64,000 nt of DNA, taken from Comamonas odontotermitis. Lineage in GTDB: Bacteria > Pseudomonadota > Gammaproteobacteria > Burkholderiales > Burkholderiaceae_C. Where the stretch lies: assembly GCF_014207855.1 (NCBI RefSeq), contig NZ_JACHKZ010000008.1, positions 1 to 64,000 of the forward strand. The letters run 5' to 3'. Below, piece after piece: positions 1 through 8,137 of this stretch; the stretch's first letter is position 1, and each line of letters begins with the position of its first letter. Below the pieces are notes generated by a model. It was not told the DNA's origin. It ran no database searches and was given only the letters and a program-made list of their open reading frames with translations. A program made the translations under genes and the position numbers.

Positions 1-162
1 GCGGGCATCTCGGGTGCGATCCAGCACTTGGCGGGCATGAAGGACTCGAAGGTGATCGTGGCGATCAACAAGGACGAGGAGGCACCGATCTTCAGTGTGG
101 CCGACTATGGCCTGGTGGCCGATCTGTTCGAGGCGGTGCCCGAGATGGTGGGCAAGCTGTAA
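1..162 (+). CDS. etfA: Electron transfer flavoprotein alpha subunit, C-terminal fragment
   Basis: The frame is open from the first base and ends at TAA 160-162, giving the last 53 residues of a protein whose start lies outside the window. The segment with [10 protein letters not shown] and [14 protein letters not shown] matches the FAD-binding C-terminal domain of EtfA, which passes electrons from acyl-CoA dehydrogenases to ETF:quinone oxidoreductase. The next gene on the same strand is an acyl-CoA dehydrogenase, a natural electron donor. A hairpin terminator follows directly, so etfA probably ends its own transcript. Confidence 0.93.
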   Translation, partial: AGISGAIQHLAGMKDSKVIVAINKDEEAPIFSVADYGLVADLFEAVPEMVGKL

Positions 163-174
163 AAGAGCGCACAC

Positions 175-201
175 AAAAGGCATCCGGCGTGATGCCTTTT
201 T
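175..201 (+). terminator. Intrinsic terminator after etfA
   Basis: A 10-bp perfect stem (175-184 with 191-200) has a 6-base loop and a T-rich 3' arm and tail. It lies 13 bases after the etfA stop. Confidence 0.85.
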
Positions 202-244
202 CTTTGAGAGATACACGATTAATTAGATGGTTGGAGACAAGACA

Positions 245-2038
245 ATGAGCTACAAGGCGCCCGTAAAAGACATGCTGTTTGCGATCGAGCATCTGGCCAG
301 GATCGACCAGGTGGCGCAGATCCCGGGCTTTGAAGATGCCGGTCTGGATACCGCACAGGCTGTGCTGGAAGAGTGCGCGCGCTTCAATGAAGAAGTGGTG
401 GCGCCGCTCAATGTGCCGGGAGATTTACACCCCTCCACCTGGAAGGACGGCACGGTCACCACAACCGCCGGCTTCAAGGATGCCTTCAGGCAGTATGTGG
501 AAGGCGGCTGGCAGGGCTTGCAGCACCCCGTGGATGCAGGTGGCCAGGGCTTGCCCAAGACGATTGGCGCGGCCTGTGTCGAAATGCTCAACAGCGCCAA
601 CATGAGCTTTGCACTGTGCCCGTTGCTGACCGATGGCGCCATCGAGGCACTGCTGACTGCGGGCAGCGATGCGCTCAAGAATATCTACCTCGAAAAGCTG
701 GTCTCCGGCCAGTGGACGGGAACGATGAACCTGACCGAGCCGCAGGCTGGTTCGGACCTGGCCCTGGTGCGCACACGTGCCGACAAACAGGCCGATGGCA
801 GCTACAAGCTCTTTGGCACCAAAATCTTCATCACCTATGGTGAGCACGATATGGCAGAGAACATCGTGCACCTGGTACTGGCCCGTGCGGCTGGTGCGCC
901 AGAGGGTGTCAAGGGTATCAGCCTGTTTGTCTGCCCCAAGTTCCTGGTGAATGGTGACGGCTCTCTCGGCGCACGCAATGATGTGCACTGCGTCAGCATT
1001 GAGCACAAGCTGGGCATCAAGGCATCGCCTACCTGTGTGCTGCAGTATGGCGACAACGGCGGTGCAGTGGGTTATCTGGTGGGCGAGGAGAACCGCGGCC
1101 TCGAATACATGTTCATCATGATGAACGCCGCACGTTACGCCGTGGGCATGGAAGGCGTGGCCATTGCCGAGCGCGCCTACCAGCATGCAGTGGCCTATGC
1201 CAAGGAACGTGTGCAGAGCCGTCCGGTGGATGGCAGCGTGGCGGGCAGCGCCACCATCATTCACCACCCGGATATCCGTCGCATGTTGATGACCATGCGT
1301 GCATACACCGAGGCATGTCGCGCGATGGCGCTGACGGGAGCTGCATCGTTTGATGCTGCGCACCAGCACCCCGATGCCGAGGTTCGCAAGGTCAACCAGG
1401 CCTTTTATGAGTTTCTGGTGCCGCTGATCAAGGGCTACAGCACCGAGATGAGCCAGGAGGTGACCAGCCTGGGCGTGCAGGTGCATGGCGGCATGGGTTT
1501 CATCGAGGAAACCGGAGCAGCCCAGTACTACCGGGATTCCAAAATTCTGACTATCTACGAAGGCACCACGGCCATCCAGGCCAACGATTTGGTGGGCCGC
1601 AAGACGGCGCGCGATGGCGGACAGGTGGCCAAGGGCGTTGCCAGCCAGATCGAGGCGACCGAGAAGGCGCTCATTGCCAGCGGTAGCGAGGGTGCAAGAT
1701 CGCTGGCCATCAATTTGGAAAAAGCCCGCAAGGCATTTTTGGATGTGGTGGATTTTGTTGTCGACACCAGCAAGTCGGCTCCCAACGATGTATTTGCCGG
1801 CAGCGTGCCGTATCTCATGCTGGCGGGCAATCTGGTGGCGGGTTGGCAGATGGGCCGCGCCTTGCTGGCAGCGCAGGAGTTGCTCACAACTGGCAGCGGC
1901 GACAAGGCTTTCCTCGAAGCCAAGGTGACAACCGCTCGTTTCTATGGCGAGCATATTTTGGTAAAAACTTCGGCATTGCGTGATGAGATTCTGCACGGTG
2001 GCGCATCGGTGATGGCCTTGCCGCTCGATAGCTTCTGA
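245..2038 (+). CDS. Acyl-CoA dehydrogenase, DmdC-like long form
   Basis: This 597-residue flavoprotein should oxidise an acyl-CoA thioester at the alpha-beta carbons and pass electrons to ETF. The N-terminus SYKAPVKDMLFAIEHLA is typical of the roughly 600-residue subfamily that includes 3-methylmercaptopropionyl-CoA dehydrogenase (DmdC) and other long FadE-like enzymes. The motif MNLTEPQAGSDLALVRT lies in the middle domain and GGMGFIEETGAAQYYRD marks the FAD/ETF end of the catalytic core; a C-terminal extension domain follows. An in-frame ATG at 227 exists, but GGAGA about 8 bases before 245 favours 245. The acyl substrate cannot be told from sequence. Confidence 0.9.
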   Translation: MSYKAPVKDMLFAIEHLARIDQVAQIPGFEDAGLDTAQAVLEECARFNEEVVAPLNVPGDLHPSTWKDGTVTTTAGFKDAFRQYVEGGWQGLQHPVDAGGQGLPKTIGAACVEMLNSANMSFALCPLLTDGAIEALLTAGSDALKNIYLEKLVSGQWTGTMNLTEPQAGSDLALVRTRADKQADGSYKLFGTKIFITYGEHDMAENIVHLVLARAAGAPEGVKGISLFVCPKFLVNGDGSLGARNDVHCVSIEHKLGIKASPTCVLQYGDNGGAVGYLVGEENRGLEYMFIMMNAARYAVGMEGVAIAERAYQHAVAYAKERVQSRPVDGSVAGSATIIHHPDIRRMLMTMRAYTEACRAMALTGAASFDAAHQHPDAEVRKVNQAFYEFLVPLIKGYSTEMSQEVTSLGVQVHGGMGFIEETGAAQYYRDSKILTIYEGTTAIQANDLVGRKTARDGGQVAKGVASQIEATEKALIASGSEGARSLAINLEKARKAFLDVVDFVVDTSKSAPNDVFAGSVPYLMLAGNLVAGWQMGRALLAAQELLTTGSGDKAFLEAKVTTARFYGEHILVKTSALRDEILHGGASVMALPLDSF

Positions 2039-2210
2039 TGGCAGGGCAGGCGGTCAGTGATCACCGCCTGGATTGCAATGAAGCAAAGGGCTGCTTGCAC
2101 AAACATGGTGGGCGTGAGCAGCTTTTTTACACCGATTACCCATGACACGCGGCCGTTTGCAAGAACGGCTGCTGGCTGGCCCCAAGGCCTATTGAATCGA
2201 AGGAGATCCC

Positions 2211-3212
2211 ATGTCCCAACTTCCTGGCGCATTGAAACACGTGCCGTTTCCGGTGATCGGTTCGCCGCTTTTCATCATCAGCAATCCCAAGTTGGTGATT
2301 GCGCAGTGCAAGGCGGGCATTGTGGGTTCCATGCCTGCGCTCAATGCCCGGCCGGCCGAGCAGCTGGAAGACTGGTTGGCCGAAATTACCGAAGAGCTGG
2401 CTGCGCACAACCAGGCCCACCCCGACAGCCCCGCAGCGCCGTTTGCCATCAACCAGATCGTGCACCGTACCAACGAGCGGCTGGAGCACGACATGGCGCT
2501 GTGCGAGAAGTACAAGGTGCCCATCCTCATCACCTCGCTGGGAGCGCGCGAAGACGTGTTCCAGGCAGCGCACAGCTGGGGCGGCGTGGTGCTGCACGAC
2601 ATCATCAACAATACCTTTGCGCACAAGGCCATCGACAAGGGGGCGGATGGCCTGATTGCCGTTGCAGCAGGTGCGGGTGGGCACGCGGGCATCAAGAGCC
2701 CGTTTGCACTGGTGCAGGAAATCCGTGAATGGTTTGATGGCCCGCTGGCGCTGTCGGGCAGCATTGCCAGTGGACGTGCAGTGCTGGCAGCGCAGGCCAT
2801 GGGTGCGGACTTTGCCTATATCGGTTCGGCCTTCATTGCGACCGATGAAGCACGCGCGGTGGAAGAGTACAAGCAGATGATCGTCAATTCCAATTCGGAT
2901 GACATCATCTACAGCAACCTGTTCACCGGTGTGCATGGCAACTACCTGAGCCCGTCGATTCGTGCAGCAGGGATGGACCCGGACAATTTGCCGGTCTCCG
3001 ATCCAAGCTCGATGAGCTTTGGCAAGGAGCGCAAGGCCTGGAAAGACATCTGGGGCAGTGGCCAGGGTATTGGCGCCATCAAACAGGTGGTGCCAGCCGC
3101 CGAATTGGTCGCGCGGCTCAAGCGTGAGTACTTTGCTGCCCGGGATGGATTGGTGGAGCGTGCTACCGCTGCCGAGCGTCTGGCTGCAGCGGGTGAGACG
3201 GCGGTGGTCTGA
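2211..3212 (+). CDS. Nitronate monooxygenase-like NAD(P)H-dependent flavin oxidoreductase
   Basis: This 333-residue protein is a TIM-barrel FMN enzyme of the 2-nitropropane dioxygenase / nitronate monooxygenase family. It begins with PVIGSPLFIISNPKLVIAQC, carries the FMN phosphate motif GAGGHAGIKSPFALVQEI (about residues 155-173) and ends its core with GSAFIATDEA. GAAGGAGA lies 5-6 bases before the ATG. It sits 172 bases behind the acyl-CoA dehydrogenase on the same strand, an arrangement common in beta-oxidation neighbourhoods. Family members include nitronate monooxygenases and enoyl reductases, so the exact reaction is open. Confidence 0.88.
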   Translation: MSQLPGALKHVPFPVIGSPLFIISNPKLVIAQCKAGIVGSMPALNARPAEQLEDWLAEITEELAAHNQAHPDSPAAPFAINQIVHRTNERLEHDMALCEKYKVPILITSLGAREDVFQAAHSWGGVVLHDIINNTFAHKAIDKGADGLIAVAAGAGGHAGIKSPFALVQEIREWFDGPLALSGSIASGRAVLAAQAMGADFAYIGSAFIATDEARAVEEYKQMIVNSNSDDIIYSNLFTGVHGNYLSPSIRAAGMDPDNLPVSDPSSMSFGKERKAWKDIWGSGQGIGAIKQVVPAAELVARLKREYFAARDGLVERATAAERLAAAGETAVV

Positions 3213-3335
3213 ACCACCACGCTGGCATGCCTACCCCCAGGGCTGCCAGCTTCCTCTGAGATAGCGGTACACCTGATTACAGAACTTTTGGCTGCTGGCG
3301 CGCTCCAATGGCGTGCCGTCTGCTATAAGTTTTAT

Positions 3336-3968
3336 ATGTTTCAGCGATGCGGGTTACCCGCCTTTCCAATATCCCGCCGTGCCTGTGTTGGCGCGCTCCT
3401 GGCGTGTTCGACCTTGCCAGGCTTTGCTACAGGCACGCAACTGTCCGCACTGTCTGCCCTGCCGCAGGGTGCGCGCAGCATCAGCATTACCCAGTCTCAG
3501 CTGCAAAGCGCTGTGGCGGCCAAGTTTCCGCTGGCGCGGTCGTGGCAGGGCATGGTGGTGATTCAGCTGCAAAAGCCCTCCGTGCAGTTGCTGGCCAGCA
3601 GCAACAGCCTGCGCACCATGCTGGATATCTGGGTGACTGAAAAGCTGATGAACACCGAGTATCCCGGCCAGATAGCGTTGGATTTTGGCCTGTACTACAA
3701 CGACGCTGACAGCACCATCCGTATGCAGCATGTCCGCGTAGAGCAGCTTCACATGCAAGGCGTGCCGCCGCAGTACCAGCCCATGTTCCAGACCTATGCG
3801 CCGCGCCTGGCGGAGCAGGTGTTGAACGGCCTTGCCGTGTATGAGCTTCCCGCCAGCCAGCGCATGCTGCTCAAAGGCCTGGGCTATACGGTGCACAGCA
3901 TGGAAGTGCAGGCGGACAAGCTGCGCATCGTTCTTGCGCCCAAGCTGCTAGGCACTGAGCAGTCTTAG
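3336..3968 (+). CDS. DUF1439 family exported protein
   Basis: A 210-residue protein with a basic start and a hydrophobic segment (about residues 14-31) ending near an ALA-like site, so export to the periplasm or outer membrane is likely. The middle region (ITQSQLQSAVAAKFPL, then WVTEKLMNTEYPGQIALDFGLYY) resembles the DUF1439/YceB group of beta-rich envelope proteins of unknown role. The open frame reaches back to 3288, but residues before MFQRCGLP look non-coding, so 3336 is chosen. No clear Shine-Dalgarno supports either start. Confidence 0.7.
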   Translation: MFQRCGLPAFPISRRACVGALLACSTLPGFATGTQLSALSALPQGARSISITQSQLQSAVAAKFPLARSWQGMVVIQLQKPSVQLLASSNSLRTMLDIWVTEKLMNTEYPGQIALDFGLYYNDADSTIRMQHVRVEQLHMQGVPPQYQPMFQTYAPRLAEQVLNGLAVYELPASQRMLLKGLGYTVHSMEVQADKLRIVLAPKLLGTEQS

Positions 3969-4130
3969 AGCCGCGAACACAACCCTTGTACGTCGTTGCC
4001 TCGTCGGGGGCGCCTAGTCGGGGCACCCAGCCTTGTCGTACGTCTGTACTGCCTGCGGCTTCGCCTGACGCGGCCCGGCTCCTCGTTTCAACCGCAAATC
4101 TGCGATTTGCTGGGTTGTGCTAGTGGCTCT
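3967..4130. repeat. Intergenic element bounded by 19-bp imperfect inverted repeats
   Basis: The segment between two convergent stop codons starts with AGAGCCGCGAACACAACCC (3967-3985) and ends with a near-complement (4112-4130, about 15 of 19 positions). Inside are further palindromes, including a 7-bp stem GCAAATC/GATTTGC with a 3-base loop (4094-4110). Its ends sit on the stop codons of both flanking genes. It looks like a non-coding palindromic intergenic repeat (ERIC- or REP-like) that may also act as a two-way terminator; copies elsewhere cannot be checked here. Confidence 0.5.
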
Positions 4131-4714
4131 TAGTCGTTGTTTTCTTTTTTGCCTGCGGACTTACCAGTCAGGCGATCCTTGAGGCTCAGTACGCGGGTGA
4201 CGGCGCTGCCCATGCCCATGAGCTGCATGGCGGTTTCTGGGTTCAGGCGCTGTACATCGTCAAACCAGGTCATCAGGCGGTCGATCAGGTCGTACATCTC
4301 CTGCATGCGTTGCTGGGCGTATTTTTCGTCGTCCGAGTGGGTTTCCTGTAGCAGGGCGGAGCGCAGCATCGATTGCGTAGGTTCGATCTCGCGGCGGCGG
4401 CGCTCTTCAGCCAGCGTGCGAAATATCTCCCACACATCGCTGGGCGATTCAAAATACTCACGGCGGTCACCAGGCAGGTGGCGCATATGCACCAGGCGCC
4501 AGGATTGCAGCTCTTTCAGTCCCATGCTGACATTGGAGCGCGAGAACGACAGGCCTTCGGCGATCTCATCGGCATTGATCGGGCGCGGTGACAGAAAGAT
4601 CAATGCATAGATCTGCCCCACGGTCCGGTTGATGCCCCAGCGGCTGCCCATTTCACCGAAATGCGAAACAAACTGGCGGGTGAGTTCGGGCAGTGGGGCT
4701 TCGGGTGTTTTCAT
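4130..4714 (-). CDS. GbsR/MarR-type transcriptional regulator
   Basis: A 194-residue winged-helix protein. FGEMGSRWGINRTVGQIYALIFLSPRPINADEIAEGLSFSRS-type sequence (about residues 20-65) is the classic GbsR opening, where the recognition helix is SFSRSNVSMGLKELQSW, followed by a wing with HLPGDRREYFE. The C-terminal half is helical and probably dimerises. GbsR-type regulators control osmoprotectant or membrane genes in other bacteria, but no obvious target lies next to this one. The divergent neighbour is the acyltransferase gene, a possible target by position only. Confidence 0.85.
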   Translation of the reverse strand: MKTPEAPLPELTRQFVSHFGEMGSRWGINRTVGQIYALIFLSPRPINADEIAEGLSFSRSNVSMGLKELQSWRLVHMRHLPGDRREYFESPSDVWEIFRTLAEERRRREIEPTQSMLRSALLQETHSDDEKYAQQRMQEMYDLIDRLMTWFDDVQRLNPETAMQLMGMGSAVTRVLSLKDRLTGKSAGKKENND

Positions 4715-4842
4715 GGCTGGATTATCGGTCTTTTCAGAAAATGCTGAATCCCTCGCGGCAACCTGGTGAAAACCCTTCTATGTAAAGAACGCGAATTTGC
4801 ACGTTGCAGCGTCAACCAGCCTGCGCGGCAAGGCGTTAGACC

Positions 4843-6150
4843 TTGAGCAGCGCTGTTTGTGCAGCGCTGCTGCTGTGTTTGACCACTGCCGGTCTCCATT
4901 GCTGGAGTGCTTGTCGGGCGTACCCATCCAATCCATGTTTGCGGCGATTGAATGGGGCTGGCCGGTCTTGCCCCTTGCGGTGCGCCGCCGGCCTGACGAC
5001 CTTGTCTTCTACAACAACGCATAACAATCGCAATCTGTGGCTGGACGTCATCAAAGGAGCGTGCTGCGCGGCCATCGTGTGGCATCACCTGGCCTTCTAT
5101 GGCCCGATGTCGGACGTTGCTCGCCAGGTCACCCCGGGTGTGATTGATTGGCTGGCCGACTACGCCCGTATCGCCGTGCAGATATTCCTGGTCATGGGCG
5201 GCTACCTGGCCGCAGCGAGCCTGGTGCCCCAAGGCGTTGCTCGGTTTGACCAGCCCTTGGAAAAAATTGGTAAACGTGCGCTGCGGCTGCTGGCGCCATA
5301 TTCCGTTGCCCTGCTGTTTGCCGTGCTGATTGCAGCCGTGGTACGCCCCTGGTTTGCGCATGAATCCGTACCTGGCGAGCCCAGCTGGCACCAGCTGATT
5401 GCCAATGCCCTGATGCTGCAGGACATCACGGGCGAAGACGCGCTATCGGCCGGTGTCTGGTATGTGGCCATCGATTTTCAGCTGTTTGCCGCAGTGACCC
5501 TGCTGTTTGCTGCCACGCGAGGCTGGTCGTGGCGTTGGATGGGGCTGTCGATTGGGCAGTACCTGGTGATTGGCTTGTCTGCACTATCGCTGTGGGTGCT
5601 CAACCGCAACAGCGATCTGGACATGTGGTTTGTTTACTTCATCGGTGCCTATGGCATGGGCATGCTCGCTTATTGGGGCAAGGCGAGTAGCCGGCCCTGG
5701 GCATGGACGGCGCTGCTCCTCTTGCTGGGGGTTGTCTCTTTCGAGGTCGAATTCCGCTTGCGCATTGCAGTGGCCTTGGCCAGTGCCGTGGCTTTGCTGT
5801 GGCTGATGCGTGTGCCTTCCGATGGCAAGACGGGGTGCTGGCTGGCGAGCCATGTGGCGCCGCTGCGCTGGTTGCAGTCGCTGGGGCAGTTTTCGTATTC
5901 GGTGTTTCTCGTGCACTTTTCCATCGTGGTGCTGTGCAATGCCGTGGCTTCGCAGGTGATTGCGACACAACCCTGGCTCAACTGGCTGGGCATGTGTGCG
6001 GCCTTCGGGCTGTCACTGCTGGCCGGGCGTGTGCTTTACCACTTTGTCGAGACACGCACGCCGAGCCTCAAAGGCGTGGCGCGTTGGGAGCTGGGCTTTA
6101 TCGGCGCTGGCCTTGCCGTCAGCCTGTTGAGCACCCGTTTCGCGCTGTAA
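4843..6150 (+). CDS. Acyltransferase family 3 integral membrane protein
   Basis: The recognisable protein begins at NLWLDVIKGACCAAIVWHHL, the first membrane helix of acyltransferase-3 proteins, which carries the conserved His; about ten hydrophobic segments follow, and the late motif FSYSVFLVHFSIVV is typical. Such enzymes O-acylate sugars of surface polysaccharides or other envelope molecules. The open frame reaches back to 4843, but the first 50 residues (Cys- and Arg-rich) look untranslated. A TTG at 5002 is the likeliest real start, without a good Shine-Dalgarno. Substrate unknown. Confidence 0.75.
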   Translation: MSSAVCAALLLCLTTAGLHCWSACRAYPSNPCLRRLNGAGRSCPLRCAAGLTTLSSTTTHNNRNLWLDVIKGACCAAIVWHHLAFYGPMSDVARQVTPGVIDWLADYARIAVQIFLVMGGYLAAASLVPQGVARFDQPLEKIGKRALRLLAPYSVALLFAVLIAAVVRPWFAHESVPGEPSWHQLIANALMLQDITGEDALSAGVWYVAIDFQLFAAVTLLFAATRGWSWRWMGLSIGQYLVIGLSALSLWVLNRNSDLDMWFVYFIGAYGMGMLAYWGKASSRPWAWTALLLLLGVVSFEVEFRLRIAVALASAVALLWLMRVPSDGKTGCWLASHVAPLRWLQSLGQFSYSVFLVHFSIVVLCNAVASQVIATQPWLNWLGMCAAFGLSLLAGRVLYHFVETRTPSLKGVARWELGFIGAGLAVSLLSTRFAL

Positions 6151-6171
6151 GCGCTTTTCGACATGAAAACG

Positions 6172-6196
6172 AAAGCACGCCATGGCGTGCTTTTTT
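6172..6196 (+). terminator. Intrinsic terminator after the acyltransferase gene
   Basis: AAAGCACGCC and GGCGTGC(TTT) form a GC-rich stem around a short AT centre, followed by six T residues. It starts about 20 bases after the stop codon. Confidence 0.8.
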
Positions 6197-6254
6197 CATG
6201 AGGTCGCCATTGGCCTGCAAGTGGCATCACCAGCCAATCGCAATCAACAGATGA

Positions 6255-6668
6255 TCAGCGGTGCAGTTCGCCTGCGCGCTCTGGTTGGTAGACGATACCG
6301 GTCACGCGCACGGTCATGATCTTGCCGCCCACCGACGGCCATGACAGTTCGTCTCCTACCGACAGGCCCAGCAGTGCGCTGCCTACGGGCGCGAAGACCG
6401 AAACCTTTTCAGTGCTGCCATCCAGATCCTTGGGGTAGACCAGCGTGAGCTGGAATTGTTTGCCCGATTCAGCCATGTCGAAGGTGACCGTCGAGTTCAT
6501 GGTCACTACATCGGGTGGGATATCCTTGGGCTCGACGATATCGGCACGCGCAATTTCTGCTTCCAGATCGGCTTTTCCGGGGAAAGCCGCAGCAGACATT
6601 TGAGTCAGCAATGCCTCCAGGCGATCCACGTCCAGCGACGACAAGATGAGATGGGGCTTGCGAGACAT
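6255..6668 (-). CDS. rnk: Nucleoside diphosphate kinase regulator (GreA/GreB-like)
   Basis: A 137-residue protein with a short N-terminal helical part and a GreA/GreB C-terminal domain (VTMNSTVTFDMAESGKQF to LSVGDELSW). Rnk proteins bind RNA polymerase near the secondary channel but lack the long coiled coil of true Gre factors, and affect nucleotide-pool balance. The frame continues upstream, but GAGGAAG about 5 bases before the ATG at 6668 settles the start. It is divergent from the LexA-controlled radical SAM gene, and the shared gap holds two palindromic sites. Confidence 0.88.
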   Translation of the reverse strand: MSRKPHLILSSLDVDRLEALLTQMSAAAFPGKADLEAEIARADIVEPKDIPPDVVTMNSTVTFDMAESGKQFQLTLVYPKDLDGSTEKVSVFAPVGSALLGLSVGDELSWPSVGGKIMTVRVTGIVYQPERAGELHR

Positions 6669-6718
6669 CAAAACTTCCTCTGGATGATGAAAAGTTGAAC
6701 TGTAGGCGATCCGTAATC

Positions 6719-6737
6719 TCGCACCATATTGGTGCGA
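6719..6737. promoter_or_regulatory. Perfect 19-bp palindrome resembling an NtrC site
   Basis: TCGCACCATATTGGTGCGA is a perfect inverted repeat with a 3-base centre. Its core GCACC-N5-GGTGC equals the half-site pattern known for NtrC enhancer sites. It lies between rnk (start 6668, minus) and the radical SAM gene (plus). I see no sigma-54 promoter (GG-N10-GC) next to it, so the activator role is uncertain. Confidence 0.5.
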
Positions 6738-6761
6738 ATAGGAGGTGGTCAATCCTTTCTG

Positions 6762-6790
6762 TTGGCATGCTTGGATTGTCTTTGTATACT
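6762..6790 (+). promoter_or_regulatory. Sigma-70 promoter of the radical SAM gene
   Basis: TTGGCA (6762-6767) and TATACT (6785-6790) are separated by exactly 17 bases. The predicted transcript start is near 6797, about 25 bases before the GTG start codon. The LexA box overlaps the end of the -10 element. Confidence 0.7.
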
Positions 6791-6804
6791 GTATAAATAT
6801 ACAG
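6789..6804. promoter_or_regulatory. LexA (SOS) box
   Basis: CTGTATAAATATACAG has the exact CTGT-N8-ACAG form with an AT-only centre, as in the consensus used by gamma- and betaproteobacterial LexA. It covers the -10 end and transcript start of the downstream gene, an ideal place for repression. Confidence 0.88.
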
Positions 6805-6821
6805 TTTATCAGGGCAGTATC

Positions 6822-8087
6822 GTGCCAAAAAGTAAGCATTCCTCTCATTTTCCGAGCATCTCCTGCGATGAGGAATGGCTGCGCACGAGCGAAGATGCGG
6901 AGCCGGTGCCGGAGGGGGCTCCGCCCGTTCGCATTGCCCTGAAAGGGCGAGGGGCTGTCTCGGCACCCCTGCACCGGTTTGCCAAGGAGCAGCGGGAATG
7001 GTTGGATGATGGCTGGAGTGGCTCCATGGCTCAGGGCGCGGGTACTGATGCGCAAGACCAGGAGGTTTCGCACGACGAGGCGATATGGTGGCAACAGGCT
7101 GCACAGGCGCCAAGCACCCAGGTACACGAGGAGCGGGCCCGCAGTGCGATCCAGAAGAACGATTCGCCAGACATCTTCTTCGATCATTCGGTCAACCCCT
7201 ACCGCGGCTGCGAGCATGGCTGCATCTATTGCTATGCACGGCCGTATCACAGCTACCTCAATCTGTCACCGGGACTGGATTTCGAGACGCAGCTGTTTGC
7301 CAAAACCAATATTGCAGAGGTGCTGCGGCGTGAGATCGGCCATCCCCGCTACCGGCCAGCATCACTCAACATTGGCTCTGCCACCGACTGCTACCAGCCG
7401 ATTGAACGGGATTGGCGACTGACGCGGCAGGTGATCGAGGTTCTGCACGAAGCCTGCCACCCGTTCTCGGTGATCACCAAAAGCAGTGGCGTGGAGCGCG
7501 ATATTGATTTGATAGCAAGGGCTGCAAGCTGCAAGCGTTCTGCGGTCTATATCACCATCACCACCCTGGATGGACGGCTGGCAAGGTTATTGGAGCCTCG
7601 CGCTGCTGCGCCGCATCGAAGACTGCAGACCATACGCCGCCTGGCAGAAGCTGGGATTCCTGTGGGCGTCAGTGTTGCACCGCACATCCCCTTTTTGAAC
7701 GACGACATGGAGCAGGTACTGGAGGCGGCGCGTGAAGCAGGTGCAACTACCGCTTTCTACACAGTGCTGCGCCTGCCCTGGGAGCTGAACGGCGTGTTTC
7801 AGCAATGGCTGCAGGCACACTACCCGCAGAGAGCCGCGCGAGTGATGGAGCGTGTGCGCGATCTGCACCAGATCAGCGACGAGGAACGTGCGCGCGGCAA
7901 AAGCTACAGCAGTGACTATCTCACCCGCATGAAAGGCCAGGGCCTGTGGGCGCAATTGGTTCGCCAGCGCTTTGCGCGCAGTTGCGAGCAGCTAGGTTAC
8001 GGGCGGGAGCGGGAGCCACTGGATTGGGCTCCCTTTGCCGCATGGCAGCAAGGCCAGCGCGGGCCGCAGCAAAGCAGCCTGTTTTAG
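6822..8087 (+). CDS. PA0069-family radical SAM protein, SplB-like, SOS-controlled
   Basis: A 421-residue radical SAM protein. The cluster motif GCEHGCIYCYARP (Cys-x3-Cys-x2-Cys) lies at about residues 130-142, preceded by NPYRG, as in relatives of spore photoproduct lyase; EPRAAAPHRRL and VSVAPHIPFLND follow in the barrel. GTG 6822 is chosen because the frame upstream of it runs through the promoter and LexA box. The LexA box fits my recollection that the Pseudomonas member (PA0069) is in the LexA regulon. A DNA repair or damage-response role is inferred; the substrate is unknown. Confidence 0.85.
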   Translation: MPKSKHSSHFPSISCDEEWLRTSEDAEPVPEGAPPVRIALKGRGAVSAPLHRFAKEQREWLDDGWSGSMAQGAGTDAQDQEVSHDEAIWWQQAAQAPSTQVHEERARSAIQKNDSPDIFFDHSVNPYRGCEHGCIYCYARPYHSYLNLSPGLDFETQLFAKTNIAEVLRREIGHPRYRPASLNIGSATDCYQPIERDWRLTRQVIEVLHEACHPFSVITKSSGVERDIDLIARAASCKRSAVYITITTLDGRLARLLEPRAAAPHRRLQTIRRLAEAGIPVGVSVAPHIPFLNDDMEQVLEAAREAGATTAFYTVLRLPWELNGVFQQWLQAHYPQRAARVMERVRDLHQISDEERARGKSYSSDYLTRMKGQGLWAQLVRQRFARSCEQLGYGREREPLDWAPFAAWQQGQRGPQQSSLF

Positions 8088-8137
8088 CCCGGGTTGGGTG
8101 CGTTCAGCGTTGTCACCCGTGCCGCTCGGGCAGATAT

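Noticed and set aside
425-1996. Long open frame on the minus strand across the acyl-CoA dehydrogenase
   Set aside because: A shadow of high-GC coding sequence; the plus-strand protein has complete family motifs.
6762-6780. Sigma-54 promoter to go with the NtrC-like site
   Set aside because: GG at 6764 is followed after ten bases by TT, not the required GC.
7500-7540. Dispersed repeat core (TTTGATAGC) inside the radical SAM gene
   Set aside because: The match is short and without the hairpin arm; the reading frame and family motifs continue through it.
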